Positions 11,157-22,800 of a stretch of DNA of 64,000 bases are shown here, one piece after another. A program made the position numbers and the translations under genes. The notes under the pieces were generated by a model that was not told where the DNA came from, ran no database searches, and saw only the letters and a list, made by a program, of their open reading frames with translations. This stretch comes from Symsagittifera roscoffensis (taxonomy: Eukaryota > Xenacoelomorpha > Acoela > Convolutidae), in contig NC_087062.1 in NCBI RefSeq assembly GCF_963678635.1, positions 91,859,845 through 91,923,844 of the forward strand, in the 5' to 3' direction. The number at the start of each line of letters is the position of its first letter. The first letter of the stretch is position 1.

Positions 11157-11427
11157 AAACAAAAAAAATTTGTGTTCGTATGGGGTGTAAGTTTTGCTTG
11201 TTTCAAAATGAAATTAGAGGTTTTCAATTGTTTTTTGAAAAAAGAGAAAAAATGCAGTGGACGCTTCTGGAAAAAAAATTAGTCAGTTTCTGGTTTAATC
11301 AATAATTTTTTTTCCAGAAGCGTCCACTGCATTTTTTCTCTTTTTTCAAAAAACAATTGAAAACCTCTAATCCCATTTTGAAACAAGCAAAACTTACACC
11401 CCATACGAACACAAATTTTTTTTGTTT
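11157..11427. repeat. Large near-perfect inverted repeat (124-bp arms, 23-bp spacer)
   Basis: Left arm 11157-11280 and right arm 11304-11427 are reverse complements with two adjacent mismatches (GAAATTAG against GGGATTAG). The spacer is 11281-11303. The whole could form a long snap-back hairpin, like a foldback element or a head-to-head repeat insertion. It is missing from copy 1 of the tandem duplication except for the last bases of the right arm. Confidence 0.95.
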
Positions 11428-11495
11428 AGCATGAACAAGTAAAAAAAATTGAGCAACGAAGATTTCTATATTCGCCTTTAAAAGTACCAGCTCTG

Positions 11496-11510
<15 letters not shown>

Positions 11511-11569
<59 letters not shown>

Positions 11570-11592
11570 ATATACACACACACACACACACA
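11511..11592. repeat. (TA)n-(CA)n microsatellite, copy 2
   Basis: Counterpart of 9766-9862 with fewer TA steps and the same TGTATATATG and (CA)n tail. Flanks are identical to those of the first tract. Confidence 0.95.
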
Positions 11593-11932
11593 TATCTCAA
11601 AATAGTACAAAGGAGGGACCCTAATCAGCCCCCCTTCCCCCCTCACCTAAATCAGCTGGTGCCTGCAACAAACTCATCGCTTATATACCGTAATTATTAC
11701 AGGATAGCCAGTAAAATTGAGTTCAAAATAGCCTAGTGTTGATTTTCCAGTAGCGTGCGCTGCATTTTTTTCTTTTTTTAAAAGAAGAATGAAACCTCGA
11801 AGCCTATTTTGAAGCAAAAAAAAACACACTATACAAACACAAACGTTTTGTTCAGCACCATCAGGTTAAAAAAATTAGAGCAATGAAGCGTTCTATTTGC
11901 GCCTTTAAAAAATGTGTAACATGGAAATTGTG

Positions 11933-13136
11933 GTTCCACAGGTGTCGCAAAAATTAAATTTTTACGGTAGTTTTTAGCATTAACGGTAAATATATTGAGA
12001 AAACCTTGCAACACCAATAGTTCTACTCATAACATTCTTACTAGATAATGATCTTTTTCCAAAAAGTTATCAGGTGAGTCATCTTTTGTTACAATATCAA
12101 CATTGATGTCTTTTGGTTCGTTTACTCGGCGCGTATGCTCTTGAAAAAAACTTCAAAAACTATTTTCAGCATCCTTTTTGGGGAAAAACAAAACCGAATG
12201 TTCAATCAGAATTCCTTTTATAGGTAAACTATAAAAATTATTGGGAGCCAAACTTTCCCTTAGCCTGTTTGTGGGCTCCCTTGGTTACCACGGTTTACAT
12301 GTTTACATGTTTAAAAATTTTTAAACGCACATTTGGTTCCAAAACGCCTTTATAGACCCTAATTAAGTGTTAAAAAAGACACTAGGGAAATCAAATAAGT
12401 TTGACTTGGCCTCATCTTTTTAAAATGCGGCCATTATAAATGATTAAAATTTCATTTCGGGACCAGGCAATCGATTATAAACCCATTACTTACGAAAAAC
12501 TAAATCAATTATAATCCTTTTTTATTGCGAATATAATCCGATAGTGTTCTCGAGTTTTCAAAAGTGTTCTCGATGTTCAAAAAAAACAGGCCAAAATGCA
12601 CCCTTTCCCGAACTAACCACCTCCTCGCCGTCCCAGCCCGTTTTGTTTTTTCACGCGTCAAACTTACTCTAAGAAAAGAACATTTTTCTTAAGAGCGACC
12701 AATGCTCGGACCAGTCTGTTTCCGTATTAGATTTCGAGAAAGAAAGATCGAACAACTTATCCGTAATAATGGCTTAACTCGTAGAAGTACAACTTCAAAT
12801 ATATCAGTAAATTCAATTGACCACATTTTTCATTATTTATTACTAAGTGAGAATTATTTTGTGTTGAACCTACGTGAAAAACTTTACAAAAAGTCGCAAT
12901 AAGTTACCGTGAAATCATTCAGCCAGCTGTTGATTTCAGTGTATAGCAATTACATCCAATCAAAACCATTTACACTAATTTCAGAAGATTTTGAGGTGCT
13001 TTTAGATTCTTACAAGAGGTGAGTTTTAGCTAAACTTCATAAATAACTCATTTTAAAAAGGTGAAGTGTGAATTCGTTTGCACGAAGCCTCATAAATTTT
13101 TTTTACATAGTTTCAATTTCAGCGAGTGTTTTTTGT
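11933..13136. other. Intergenic/3' flank of the channel gene
   Basis: No supported exon. On the - strand AATAAA occurs at 12836-12841, about 300 bases past the channel stop codon, and is a candidate polyadenylation signal, so part of this stretch is probably 3' UTR. A GC-richer patch at 12590-12720 holds no recognisable feature. Confidence 0.4.
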
Positions 13137-13571
13137 CTAAGAATCCATTGCGCCTTGCTCTTCGCCCCCGCCGCCTATTGGGACGAAGTATCCCCAGTAG
13201 AAACAATTGAAGATGAGAAAAGTCACTGGGAATGCAATTCGGCAAACTGAGTCAATCGGCACTGTGTCCTCTACTTGCTGGATTGGCGGCTGATTGCTTC
13301 CAGGCACCTGCTGGTGTCTGCCTCTGCGACAACCTCCTACTATGTCACTTCTCATGTCATTTGGTCCAACTGAGAAATTTCTAGAATGATTGGTGACGTC
13401 ATCTTGGAAGTCGGAGTCGGAGTCTAGACACTTGATGGCTGTGGATCCGACTATGATTGGCAGATGGTTGTAGTCGGGTCTGAACTCAGGGTCGGGTTTG
13501 GACTCGTACACGTATTTGAAGTGGTTGCAAGTCTTCCGTGGTGGCTCATTTACTATATCCACTGTATGATA
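13137..13571 (-). CDS. GLRA: Channel gene exon 9 (intracellular loop, TM4, stop)
   Basis: Acceptor atatttgcag before TAT at 13571; stop TAG at 13137-13139. 144 residues, starting [14 protein letters not shown] long polar loop with acidic clusters precedes [20 protein letters not shown] and WGYFV, the conserved TM4 with its Ile-Asp and Arg-Ile-x-Phe-Pro start. It ends with a glycine/acidic tail ([14 protein letters not shown]). The whole TM3-TM4 loop is about 165 residues, roughly twice that of vertebrate alpha1 as I recall it, and has no clear match. Confidence 0.93.
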   Translation of the reverse strand, partial: YHTVDIVNEPPRKTCNHFKYVYESKPDPEFRPDYNHLPIIVGSTAIKCLDSDSDFQDDVTNHSRNFSVGPNDMRSDIVGGCRRGRHQQVPGSNQPPIQQVEDTVPIDSVCRIAFPVTFLIFNCFYWGYFVPIGGGGEEQGAMDS

Positions 13572-16500
13572 CTGCAAATATAATTAACAAATTCACAATC
13601 TTCAAAAAGAAAGATTGAGTTTTTATGGGTTCCTTTTTAACGATTATATATTACAAAAAAGAGTGCCTGGGAGCTAACAATTGTTTATTTACATTTTTAA
13701 AATTAATTTTGGAGTCTTCTCAATGAACTAACTTAAGCTTAAGCTGTACCGAATCATCAAATTGTAGGGGCAAAAAAAATAGCCAGCCGAAGTGATGTAT
13801 TTTGCATGCTTACAGAAAGCTAACCTTTCTGTTTTTGTTTTTCCTATTGATTCTCAGCCTAGCGATTCCGAATTTCGGTCTCCCTGACATCGCGATGGAT
13901 CCTTTGACGTTATCACTCTTGCCATTGTGTTCTGAGGAGATTCCCTGCTCCTGCTGAAGCTGCAGTTTTCTCAGTTTCTTCTTCTTGGCCTTTCGGCTAA
14001 AGTAATTCACTGCTGCGAATTCGATAAGAGCTGCGAACACGAATAGAAGACACACAGCCATCCAGAGATCAATCGCTTTGACGTAAGACACCTAAAGTAC
14101 ACCAAAAGTCCACTCCGAAAGATGAGTCCCAAATTTTCATTGAAAATTTCAAAAAGACAAGTAAACAAATGCGAACCAAGTTTTGTAAGATAAGCAAAGA
14201 GAAACTACAAAAATTTTAAACTTCATTGATTGAGACTATATTCAATTTAAATTCAATATTCAAAATTTATAAAAACATTTAGAAAAATCGTTTTAAACGA
14301 ATATAAAATGAAGGACTGAGTCCCAGTTCTCAGAGTGGCTGTTGAGAGGTGCTCGCTCACTAGTGCTGTCCAACTACCGCTCCGTGCGGAGACTTTTGCC
14401 TGCTGTGTTTCCACCCTGGGCCGGTTCGCCTCTCATCATACAACCTGGTCATGTCGCTTTCACTACACAACCATATTGACATAGAGCTTAGTGTGGACAC
14501 CAGATCAACACAAGCCACCAACCAACAGTGGCCCCCCACTCTGAGAACCGATCCCACATTCCCTGTCGTCCTAGTAGCTAGATTCACAGAACTACGCCAC
14601 TAGTTCCGACAACTAACTTTATCGTAGTTTCGAATGGATGTTACTTGTTCGTAGAAAAACGAAACGAGTCTATTACTCATCATCGTATCATTCCAACAAT
14701 CGAGGTTCGAGTTTCAGTATATTAAAATGTATTTTTTTTTGTACTCCAAAGCGGTTTTACAAGGTTATGTATGAAATTCGATTGTATTTAGAAAGACCGA
14801 GATAGTCTGTATGCCAATTTTAATTATAACCACACATGAGTCATCATATTCTTTAAGTAAAATTTGGACCCATGTGAAGAATCCCCCCCCCCCCTTAATA
14901 GACCAATTGAATATTCTCCACCTTAATAGACCAAGTACTAAAATGGGGGGGGGGGGGGGAGGGGGAGGAAAAGAACGAGGAGACTTTAAATTTCACCTTG
15001 GGCAGTGACTGTAGCGCTCCCGAGCTCTGGGTCGTCATGGTGAGTACTGTCGTGATCCCGAGAGCGACTCGGGCGGGGGAGGCGTCGGCCGAGATCCAGA
15101 AGGACACCCAGGAGAGGATGACGATGAGCATGCTGGGGATGTATGTCTGGATCAAGTAGTAGCCCATTTCCCTGCTCAGGTAGAACTGCGCCTCCAAACA
15201 CGGGTAGGCCCCTGAAACAATTATAGCAGATAACCATATATGGTAAACTTATTTGGCGAATCCAATCCGTTGCTGGGTTTGTTTCTGCAAATATTTTTGC
15301 CCATTTTTAAAAAAAAATATCAGCGTCCCCCCAGTTTTTGTTTTAGTTTATTTTTCACTTTTGTTCCGGTTATGTTCAAATTTAGAAAAACTTCGCTCGA
15401 TGACAAAATTGACTTCAGAAAATTAAAAGACAGGAAAAACTTCAGACAGAATTGGAAGGAAGTTGTTTTTTATTCAGTGTTCTACGATTTTTATCCATTA
15501 AGTTTAAGTCTGCTTCAAAAATGAACAAGGATTGCCAGTTGTGCAAGAATTCATTTTTTTCGAAACTGATTTTTCGATTTGTCTTTGCAAAAAATTGAAG
15601 TTTTTCATACGTTTGTTTCGAGGTGAATTTCAGGACAGAAAAACGGCCGCGCTAGTGCAACTAAGTACAATTTAATTTATATGGGTGATTAAACTATAAT
15701 CATGCTTTCCGCATCATGCCAAAAACTGCAGATTTCTAAATTTTCTCGTTTTGTGATTTTATCAAGGTTAATATCCCTACTCTGGTTTCAATAACTGAAG
15801 TCTTAAGCATTGTGAATCATGATGGAAGGATAGTTTATTCTTCTTCAATTATCTCGGAGAAAACAACTTTTTCAAATTGGTTTGTGAATGCTTAAGATAA
15901 GCAATCTCATACATCATTTTTTGGATCTACTTAACAATCTCCACCCCTTTCAAGAAAGGGGGGAGATTGTTAAGTAGATCAAAATGGCCAATTTTTCCAC
16001 CAATCAGAATGCAGCAAAATTAGAACTCTCAATGGAAAGCTCAGTGCTAATTTACTGTATTTTTTTACAGGGGCGGAGATTGCTAAGTAGGTACCATAAG
16101 GGGGGGGGGATTGTTAAGTAGATCCAATTTTTTAAAGACTTTGAAAACCAACCGCAATAAAAATTCCTTTTTAAAAAAAGCATAGAAAAAAAGTTAACTG
16201 TCTAGAAAAATTTGGTTCAAAATACAACATTTTAGAAACGACTAAATTGTTGATGAATTGTCCCAATTTTCGAAAAAAAAATCGAGGAATATATACGATT
16301 ACAGTGGTTTTTTATTCCGACCAATTTCCAAAAAAAAATGTTCAGAAGAAGGACCGAATCTGCAATCTGCATGTTGTCAAGGAGATTTGCTACGCTTTAT
16401 CCTGCAGGCATTTTAACTGACTATCAATACTGATTATTCAAGGATTTCATTTGCAATAAATATAAACAGCTTTTATACAGTGGTCATGCCTCTCTTAAAT

Positions 16501-19500
16501 TAGGGGACCGGCCTATTAGCATGTGTGTCGATTAGCATAAACCTATGTAAAAGAAATGTAGTTCGAAGATTTGCTAATACACGTTTTAATACTCAAATTT
16601 GCAATTTTGTACAGCGTACAGTAAGCCGCTTTTTAATTGAGGAAAGTGAATTTTTGAGTCCCCTATCAAATCATTTGGTTTTCGAAATTATTCGAAAACT
16701 TAGGCAAAATTGTTTATCGTCTAACAGCACATGCAGTTAAAGCAATTATCGAACGCTGATAGGTACACATGCTAATTGCTGCACCCCCAGTAATTAAAAC
16801 TTTTAGGAGTGAGCTACTGGCTGAAAATAGGAAAGAAGCACAAGACTGAATGAATTGAACGAATGAATGCCCTTTAATGTCTACTTTTTCAAAGTGGCGC
16901 GAGAGATTTTCAAAGCACGTAGCAGATTTTCGAAATGTTTCAAAACCAAGTAAAAATCAATTTTTAAAATAATGGACGTTTGTTCGGCTATAATTTTTTT
17001 GCATATAGCAACCTAGTAGATGGAAGCGTAGCAATAAGCAGAATAGTCCAAGAGCAGAACGGTTCCAACAGCAGAAAAATGAAAAATATTAACTTTTATT
17101 GATTTATACGGGCTAATTGATAAAAAAACAAGTATCAGAATTGTTAATAAAACCAAGAAAAAGATTAAATTGTGCAGAAATTGAAAAATTTCATTAACTT
17201 TTTCCTTTTTATAAAAAAAATCTCAATTAAATTACTCAAATTATGCCTAAAAACTAGTTTCTTTAATAATATTGACAATTCTTATATTTAATTTACCGAT
17301 TAGCTTCCGAAAATTGTTATAATTCTGTTTTTCTACTCTTCGACCCATTCTGCTCTTAGACCATTCTGCTTATTGATAGGCCACCCTAATAAATACAACA
17401 ATTATACAGCCTAGATTGAATTTGGAATTAATTCTTAGTCGGGTTGTTGCGTAGCTCACTTGTTCATAGCGTGAAATGCATTGCGCGCCAAAGGTCCCAA
17501 CTTGGCGATATTATCAGTTTTCAAAACCCCAAACTTTTTTTATCAAAAATATATTCAAAGATTGAAATTTTTCTCGACCCTTTTTTCTTTTTAGATCAAC
17601 CAAATTGATTTTCTGAGCTCTCGCAAACTACTATAAAGACCCTATGTCGACCAAATTTTCTGCGCCGCTTGCAAATTTTTGAAAAACGGCCAAAATGCAC
17701 TTTTTGGAAAATTTCGACCAAAAAAATCGCGTTTTATCGGCGCGCGCTCCCCCCTGAAAATGGCGTAAAAATTAGTATAAACATAAATGAAGCAAGATCG
17801 GAAAAAAAACAAACAACGAGAAGTTTAAAATATGTTTGACTTCTGTCGAGCATTTCTAACTCTATGAGGAAAAAATTTCTTACTCTATAATTATATTTTC
17901 TGAGTGGAACGATGGACATCTACGGGACTGTTTTCCTGGTTGATCATGCAGTGAAGAGCTCTAAAGTTACTACTAACACACCCACATGAAAACGAATTTA
18001 GGCTGTAAACTTCCTAAAAATATTTTTTTTTCCGTTTGTTCACTCGAATCTTTGATAATATCGGACTGTTGACCTTGAAAGTTGATTTCAGGTAAAGAGT
18101 GACTGTGGCTTGGAACTTTTATCTTTTTTACTTTTTCAAAATCTATAAACTTGGTGCGTAAATGGTGCACGTCTTGTCTAAACTTTCCGGGGTCTTTTCG
18201 GCTGTACATCTCAGAATGTCAAGTTTGATTTTAACTAGAATCACCTTTTTCAAAAGTCTCGTAACAATTAGGGACCAGTGAAATTTTTTTATTATTCGGT
18301 TAGGCCGGGTGTCAAATTAGGGAAAATAAGACAGTGGGGTACAACCGGAAAGACCGCGAGTGTTTCTGCTACTGCACACGAGACGCACCCGTCGAGTACT
18401 GCCGAATGCAGTAGGCAATGTCAGTGCGAAGCAAAATAGTCCGGGGTAAAAATATCTCCCCGCCCATGGCTATCGGATCGACCGCAGCCCAACTCATTTG
18501 CATGTGGATTGTGGAATGTTCGTCTAAAACAAATCTAGATCAGTCTAGAACATTCTAGAACATTATGCGCACTCATTTTCACCATCCAACTGCTCAAGAG
18601 TAAAATTGAAAAAAAAAACTGTGATTTAGTTCTTCAACATTTTGAACATTTTGAACAAACAACAAAACTTAATAAAAAAGTATATTGCTTCTTGAGCAGT
18701 GGCTTGAGAAAAGAATTACATTTCAGCGAGCTACCAATTAAATCAAACAGGTATCGAGGAAAACAAAGATATCAAGTAGAAGAGAGGCATACAAAAATGA
18801 CAAAGCAAGGTCACTCGCTATTTTTGTCATCCTTTTTTTCGTTCACAATCTGTGATTGATGATGACATGGATATTACCGGTGGAGTAGTTGCGAGTGCAA
18901 ACTACCGTCTCTGTTTTCGTGATTTTGTACTGTGGCAGATTTATGGAGTCATCCATAGAGAGAGGCTTCTTTTTCTCCTGCTTGATCCAACCGAATGTTA
19001 CATCTTCTATCGCAAATCCATCTAAAGTGAGGTAGCACAAAAAACTGAACTGCTTTTCGAACAAAATAAGAAGAAAAAACAGTTCATTTAATTGTTGAAA
19101 TATGTTGAAAGTCATGACAAAGGTCGAGGTCTAATCCAACGGTGCCAGGTTTTCTTGAGGGTAGAAAGTTTTTGCTGTTAGCGATATAATTTTTTTAGGG
19201 CTGATCGATGTTAATTGTTGCATAAGTTCGCTATACTTTGAAAAAAGTAGTATAAAAACTGTTCAAATTTCAAATAAAATGTTTTGTTGCTACTTTAAAA
19301 AATGCCACTAAAATTTTGTTCCTGTTCGCCTTTTTTCCAGCTCGACTAAATTGTTTTCTGAGCTCTCCTAAATACATAAACACCCTTTTTATGCAAAATT
19401 TGCTTTGCTACGCCACAGGCAATTTTCAAAAAAAAATAGGAATCAAAAACGCCGTGGAAGGTAATGACAAAAAATGCGCCTTTGCAAAAATTTGTAAGGT

Positions 19501-19838
19501 TCATCAGCCAGAAATCGCTGCCGCAAAATTATACCATAGGAGGGACAATAGGAGAAAATTCACTAGCAAAATGATCATATTTTTAAAAGAACTAAATCTG
19601 CCAACGTTCTTGAAAAGAAGGATTTCTAGAAGTTTTTGGAAAAGGTTGTTCTAATATATTTTCTATGAAAAAATCAAAACTTGTAAAACGCATCGGAAAT
19701 TCGGTGGAAACAATTTGCTTAGTGTGATATCTAGGAAGAACAAATTTGCCCAATTCAAAATTATGAACAGCGGCGCGCTATTGGCTCTCAACTAGTCAAT
19801 GTTCAGTATTCTTTAGTTTTGAATAAAATCTGCATCCA

Positions 19839-19875
<37 letters not shown>

Positions 19876-22800
19876 TGCTGATTTAAACTATCCGGACAAA
19901 ACGACTAAAAGTTGAAATCTCAAATGAGTTTTTCTCAGGTTGGATTAAAGTTAAACAAAAAAAGAAGAGGGTAAAAATTGCAAGGAGTCGTATCAGGATT
20001 TGTAGGGTGCATTTTAGAAAAATTTTCAACCAAAAATTTTTCTTATTTAAAGTATTTTAAATTTTAGTCCATTTAATTCAAAGCAGCACTGTATTCTGTC
20101 ACTTGTATCGAAAGTGCCAGAAACGTTAATCCACAATGCCGCGTTTCAGCTGAGGGTCGAAAATTTTCTCTTAAAATTTTGCCGAAATTACTGTTATTTT
20201 TTTTATGATTTCAAAATAGTGATTTCTAATTTTTTTTAAAAATGGTTTTGCTTAATTTTAATCGATCACTTATATAGTGTTTTCATAAATTAGTTTCTTG
20301 TATTTAATCAATTTTTTTTTTCATATTTAAGGAATAAAAAAAATCATATTCCAAAATGACGGATGGTGGAGCGCTGTTGGCTCAAAGTTTATTAGCTGTT
20401 ACTAACTTATTTATTTAATTTTTTAAGAACTCCGTATATTGTCTGAATATTAAAAAACTACGCGCATCCTTTTCAAAATATGATTTCGAAAGCTTTGAAG
20501 CTGAGAAATGGCCGCGCACAGAGGCAAAGCAGAATTTCAAGCTCTTTGCAATACCAAGCAAACTTAGCATTCTCAGCTAGCATATGGAAAAAGAAACAAA
20601 AACGCAAAAAAACTAAATTTCAAAGCTTTAGTAAGATTGTCACGATTGAAGGACAGTTTAAGGAAAACGCAATTTCAAAACAAAAGACAGCGTGAAGTAA
20701 GCTTTTATTGAGCGGCAACTAAGCCGGTCAAACTGTTGTAAGCTCCCCTTAAGCAAAAAAAAAAATTTTTTTTCTTGACAACCTTCGAGCTATAAAATTC
20801 TCAATTTCTGAGGTTTCTGTTTTCTTGCTTGTTTCCGTAGGGAGTCTGTAAAAAAAGATGTGCCCGTTCTAACGACGCAAAATTATGTTTCTAATTAGAT
20901 ACAACATAGGCCAAAACCAGTCAGACCAAATACAGGCTTCAGGTGACGCAAAAAATCACAGAAAACAATAAAAACATACAGAAACGGGGCTAGATAATTT
21001 CCAATTTTCAGAGAGGTAATATTTCGATTTAAAAAATGCAAATACAAAAAAAAACGTGCTGGGGCAGCTTAGTCGACAAAGGATGAGAAGAAAAACAAAG
21101 GCCGACAGTTTTTTGATAAATTGAATTTTTCCTGTTTTGAAAAAGGCCCTGGCTAAATTTGAAGCGAAAAAATGGACTTTCCCAGAACCTTTAGAGCAAG
21201 TAGACCAAAGATGATTTTTTTAAATTGACATGAAACCAAGCTATAACATGATTCAATTGATTTTGTTAGGCAACTTGTTAACTTGAAAAAAGCTACATAC
21301 CAATTTGATAACGCTTGCTAATCCCTTGCTCAGAAATTGTTTTATTTACCAATTTATATGCCAAAAAACTACCAGTAATTTGAGTCAGAATAGTCTGCAT
21401 AGTTTTGAACCAAGAACAAATAGTCATATCCATTGCAAAATTTTCAATACTTCCGCAGTGTTGGCTCAAAAAATTAGGATATCAAAAGTTAAGAAGATGG
21501 TGGTGAGCGAGTTTTGAAGGATTTGGCGCTAGCGGGCGAATAATTTACAGGCTCAAAAAAACGACAGACCGACATTGCGTTCTAGCCGATTTGTGAATGT
21601 TAAATCTTTCGAAGTTATTGAGTAAAAGGTCAATTAAAATTTCAAATGAGACTATTCTGCTAGAACATTTAAGAAGGATCAAATCTGTCAACTACCGAGT
21701 AGAAAAATTTTTTTAGAATAGCAAAATATGTAAATACGAAATATGAGAGCAAAACCCTGATTGTCACTGCTGCCTTTTGAGGTGTCTCAAGTAAATAATG
21801 TTAAAATAAAAAATAAAATAAGAAAAAAATTGAAAAACAACGCTCTCTTCACGACGAATCCAACTTGCATGGTGATAGTCTCTGCATCTAATTGCCCTTT
21901 CTTTGGATCACTTAGGGTGCCCCAATAAATTTGGAATAATACTTGAACAGAGAAATTTTTGTCGCTTTTTGTTCCGACTTTCGATACGAAAGTAACGGAA
22001 TATTTGTGCTCGGGGTGGGTTTTTTTTCTTCAGACAAATTTTGACTTTTTAACTACCCATTTTTGACGGAATTTTTTATATCATTCAAAAGGTATTGTTG
22101 TCTTGAGTTCAAATTTGAAAAGATATTTCACCTGTGATCATTTTTTGTAAAGTTATGGGGGTTTAAAGATTGCCATTTTGGCCAATTTGGGACAATTATT
22201 GTGCGATATAATTCGCGCTATTAATGCGTAAGCGCAGACTTAATCCGTCTTAGAAATCGTTCCAAATTGGTTGAAAGAAGCTCATTTGCCATAATTGATT
22301 TGTTGGAAGGAGCGAAATCTATCCTTTTGTACTTAATATGGCGTGTGGGTGGATGATTTTCAAAAAAAAATTCAAATTTTAGAAAAAAAATTTTCATTTT
22401 ATTTAATTAAATTTATTTGTTTAAAGGTCATCACTGCTCCATAAACCTTAAAAGGCAGTCGGAACAATCAGGGCTTTGCCTTGATACGAGCAGTTTTGTT
22501 GTATGTTTCAAAACAAACGCGTTGATACGCGATGCTACTATTGAATAAAACTTTTTCTGTATTAATTGCCCAAAATCAGCCTAAATTGGAGTTTGCAACC
22601 ACTATAACAGGTGAAAACTATAAGTGCTTAAGCTCAACGCTTCAAAAACTCGAATTTTGTTCGATTAACTAGTAGTTCAAGTTTTAAAGTTTTTTAATTG
22701 AGCTTTTCAATTGTGATTCAAACATCAAAAACCATTAAAAAAGTGCCCTTTCCTCTAATTGGGAAAAAATTCATTGGCAAAAAAAATAATTCATTTTTTG

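Larger units (their letters stand above)
10204..11932 (+). repeat. Tandem duplication A, copy 2 (long form, 1729 bp)
   Basis: Directly abuts copy 1. It has the same two flanks plus about 728 bp absent from copy 1. The extra part contains the end of a 91-codon open frame and the left arm, spacer and most of the right arm of a large inverted repeat (11157-11427). Within each copy, an older diverged relative of the palindrome arm follows the TA tract (about 10010-10185 and 11740-11915; same order GCGTnnnCTGCATTTTTT, TTTTGAA, CGCCTTTAAAA). Confidence 0.9.
15212..18877 (-). other. Channel gene intron 6
   Basis: 3.7 kb. It contains a MITE-like element (15923-16125), a dispersed repeat (about 17590-17720), and a GC-richer island at 18260-18565 with heat-shock-type elements and an octamer. 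The rest is AT-rich with no exon recognised. Confidence 0.6.

Noticed and set aside
14895-14996. Extension of exon 7 reading frame past the donor
   Set aside because: Runs through G/C homopolymers and leaves the family alignment exactly at the AAG|gtgaaa donor.
19316-19654. 112-codon + strand frame
   Set aside because: Starts in a dispersed repeat, AT-driven composition, no recognisable motif.
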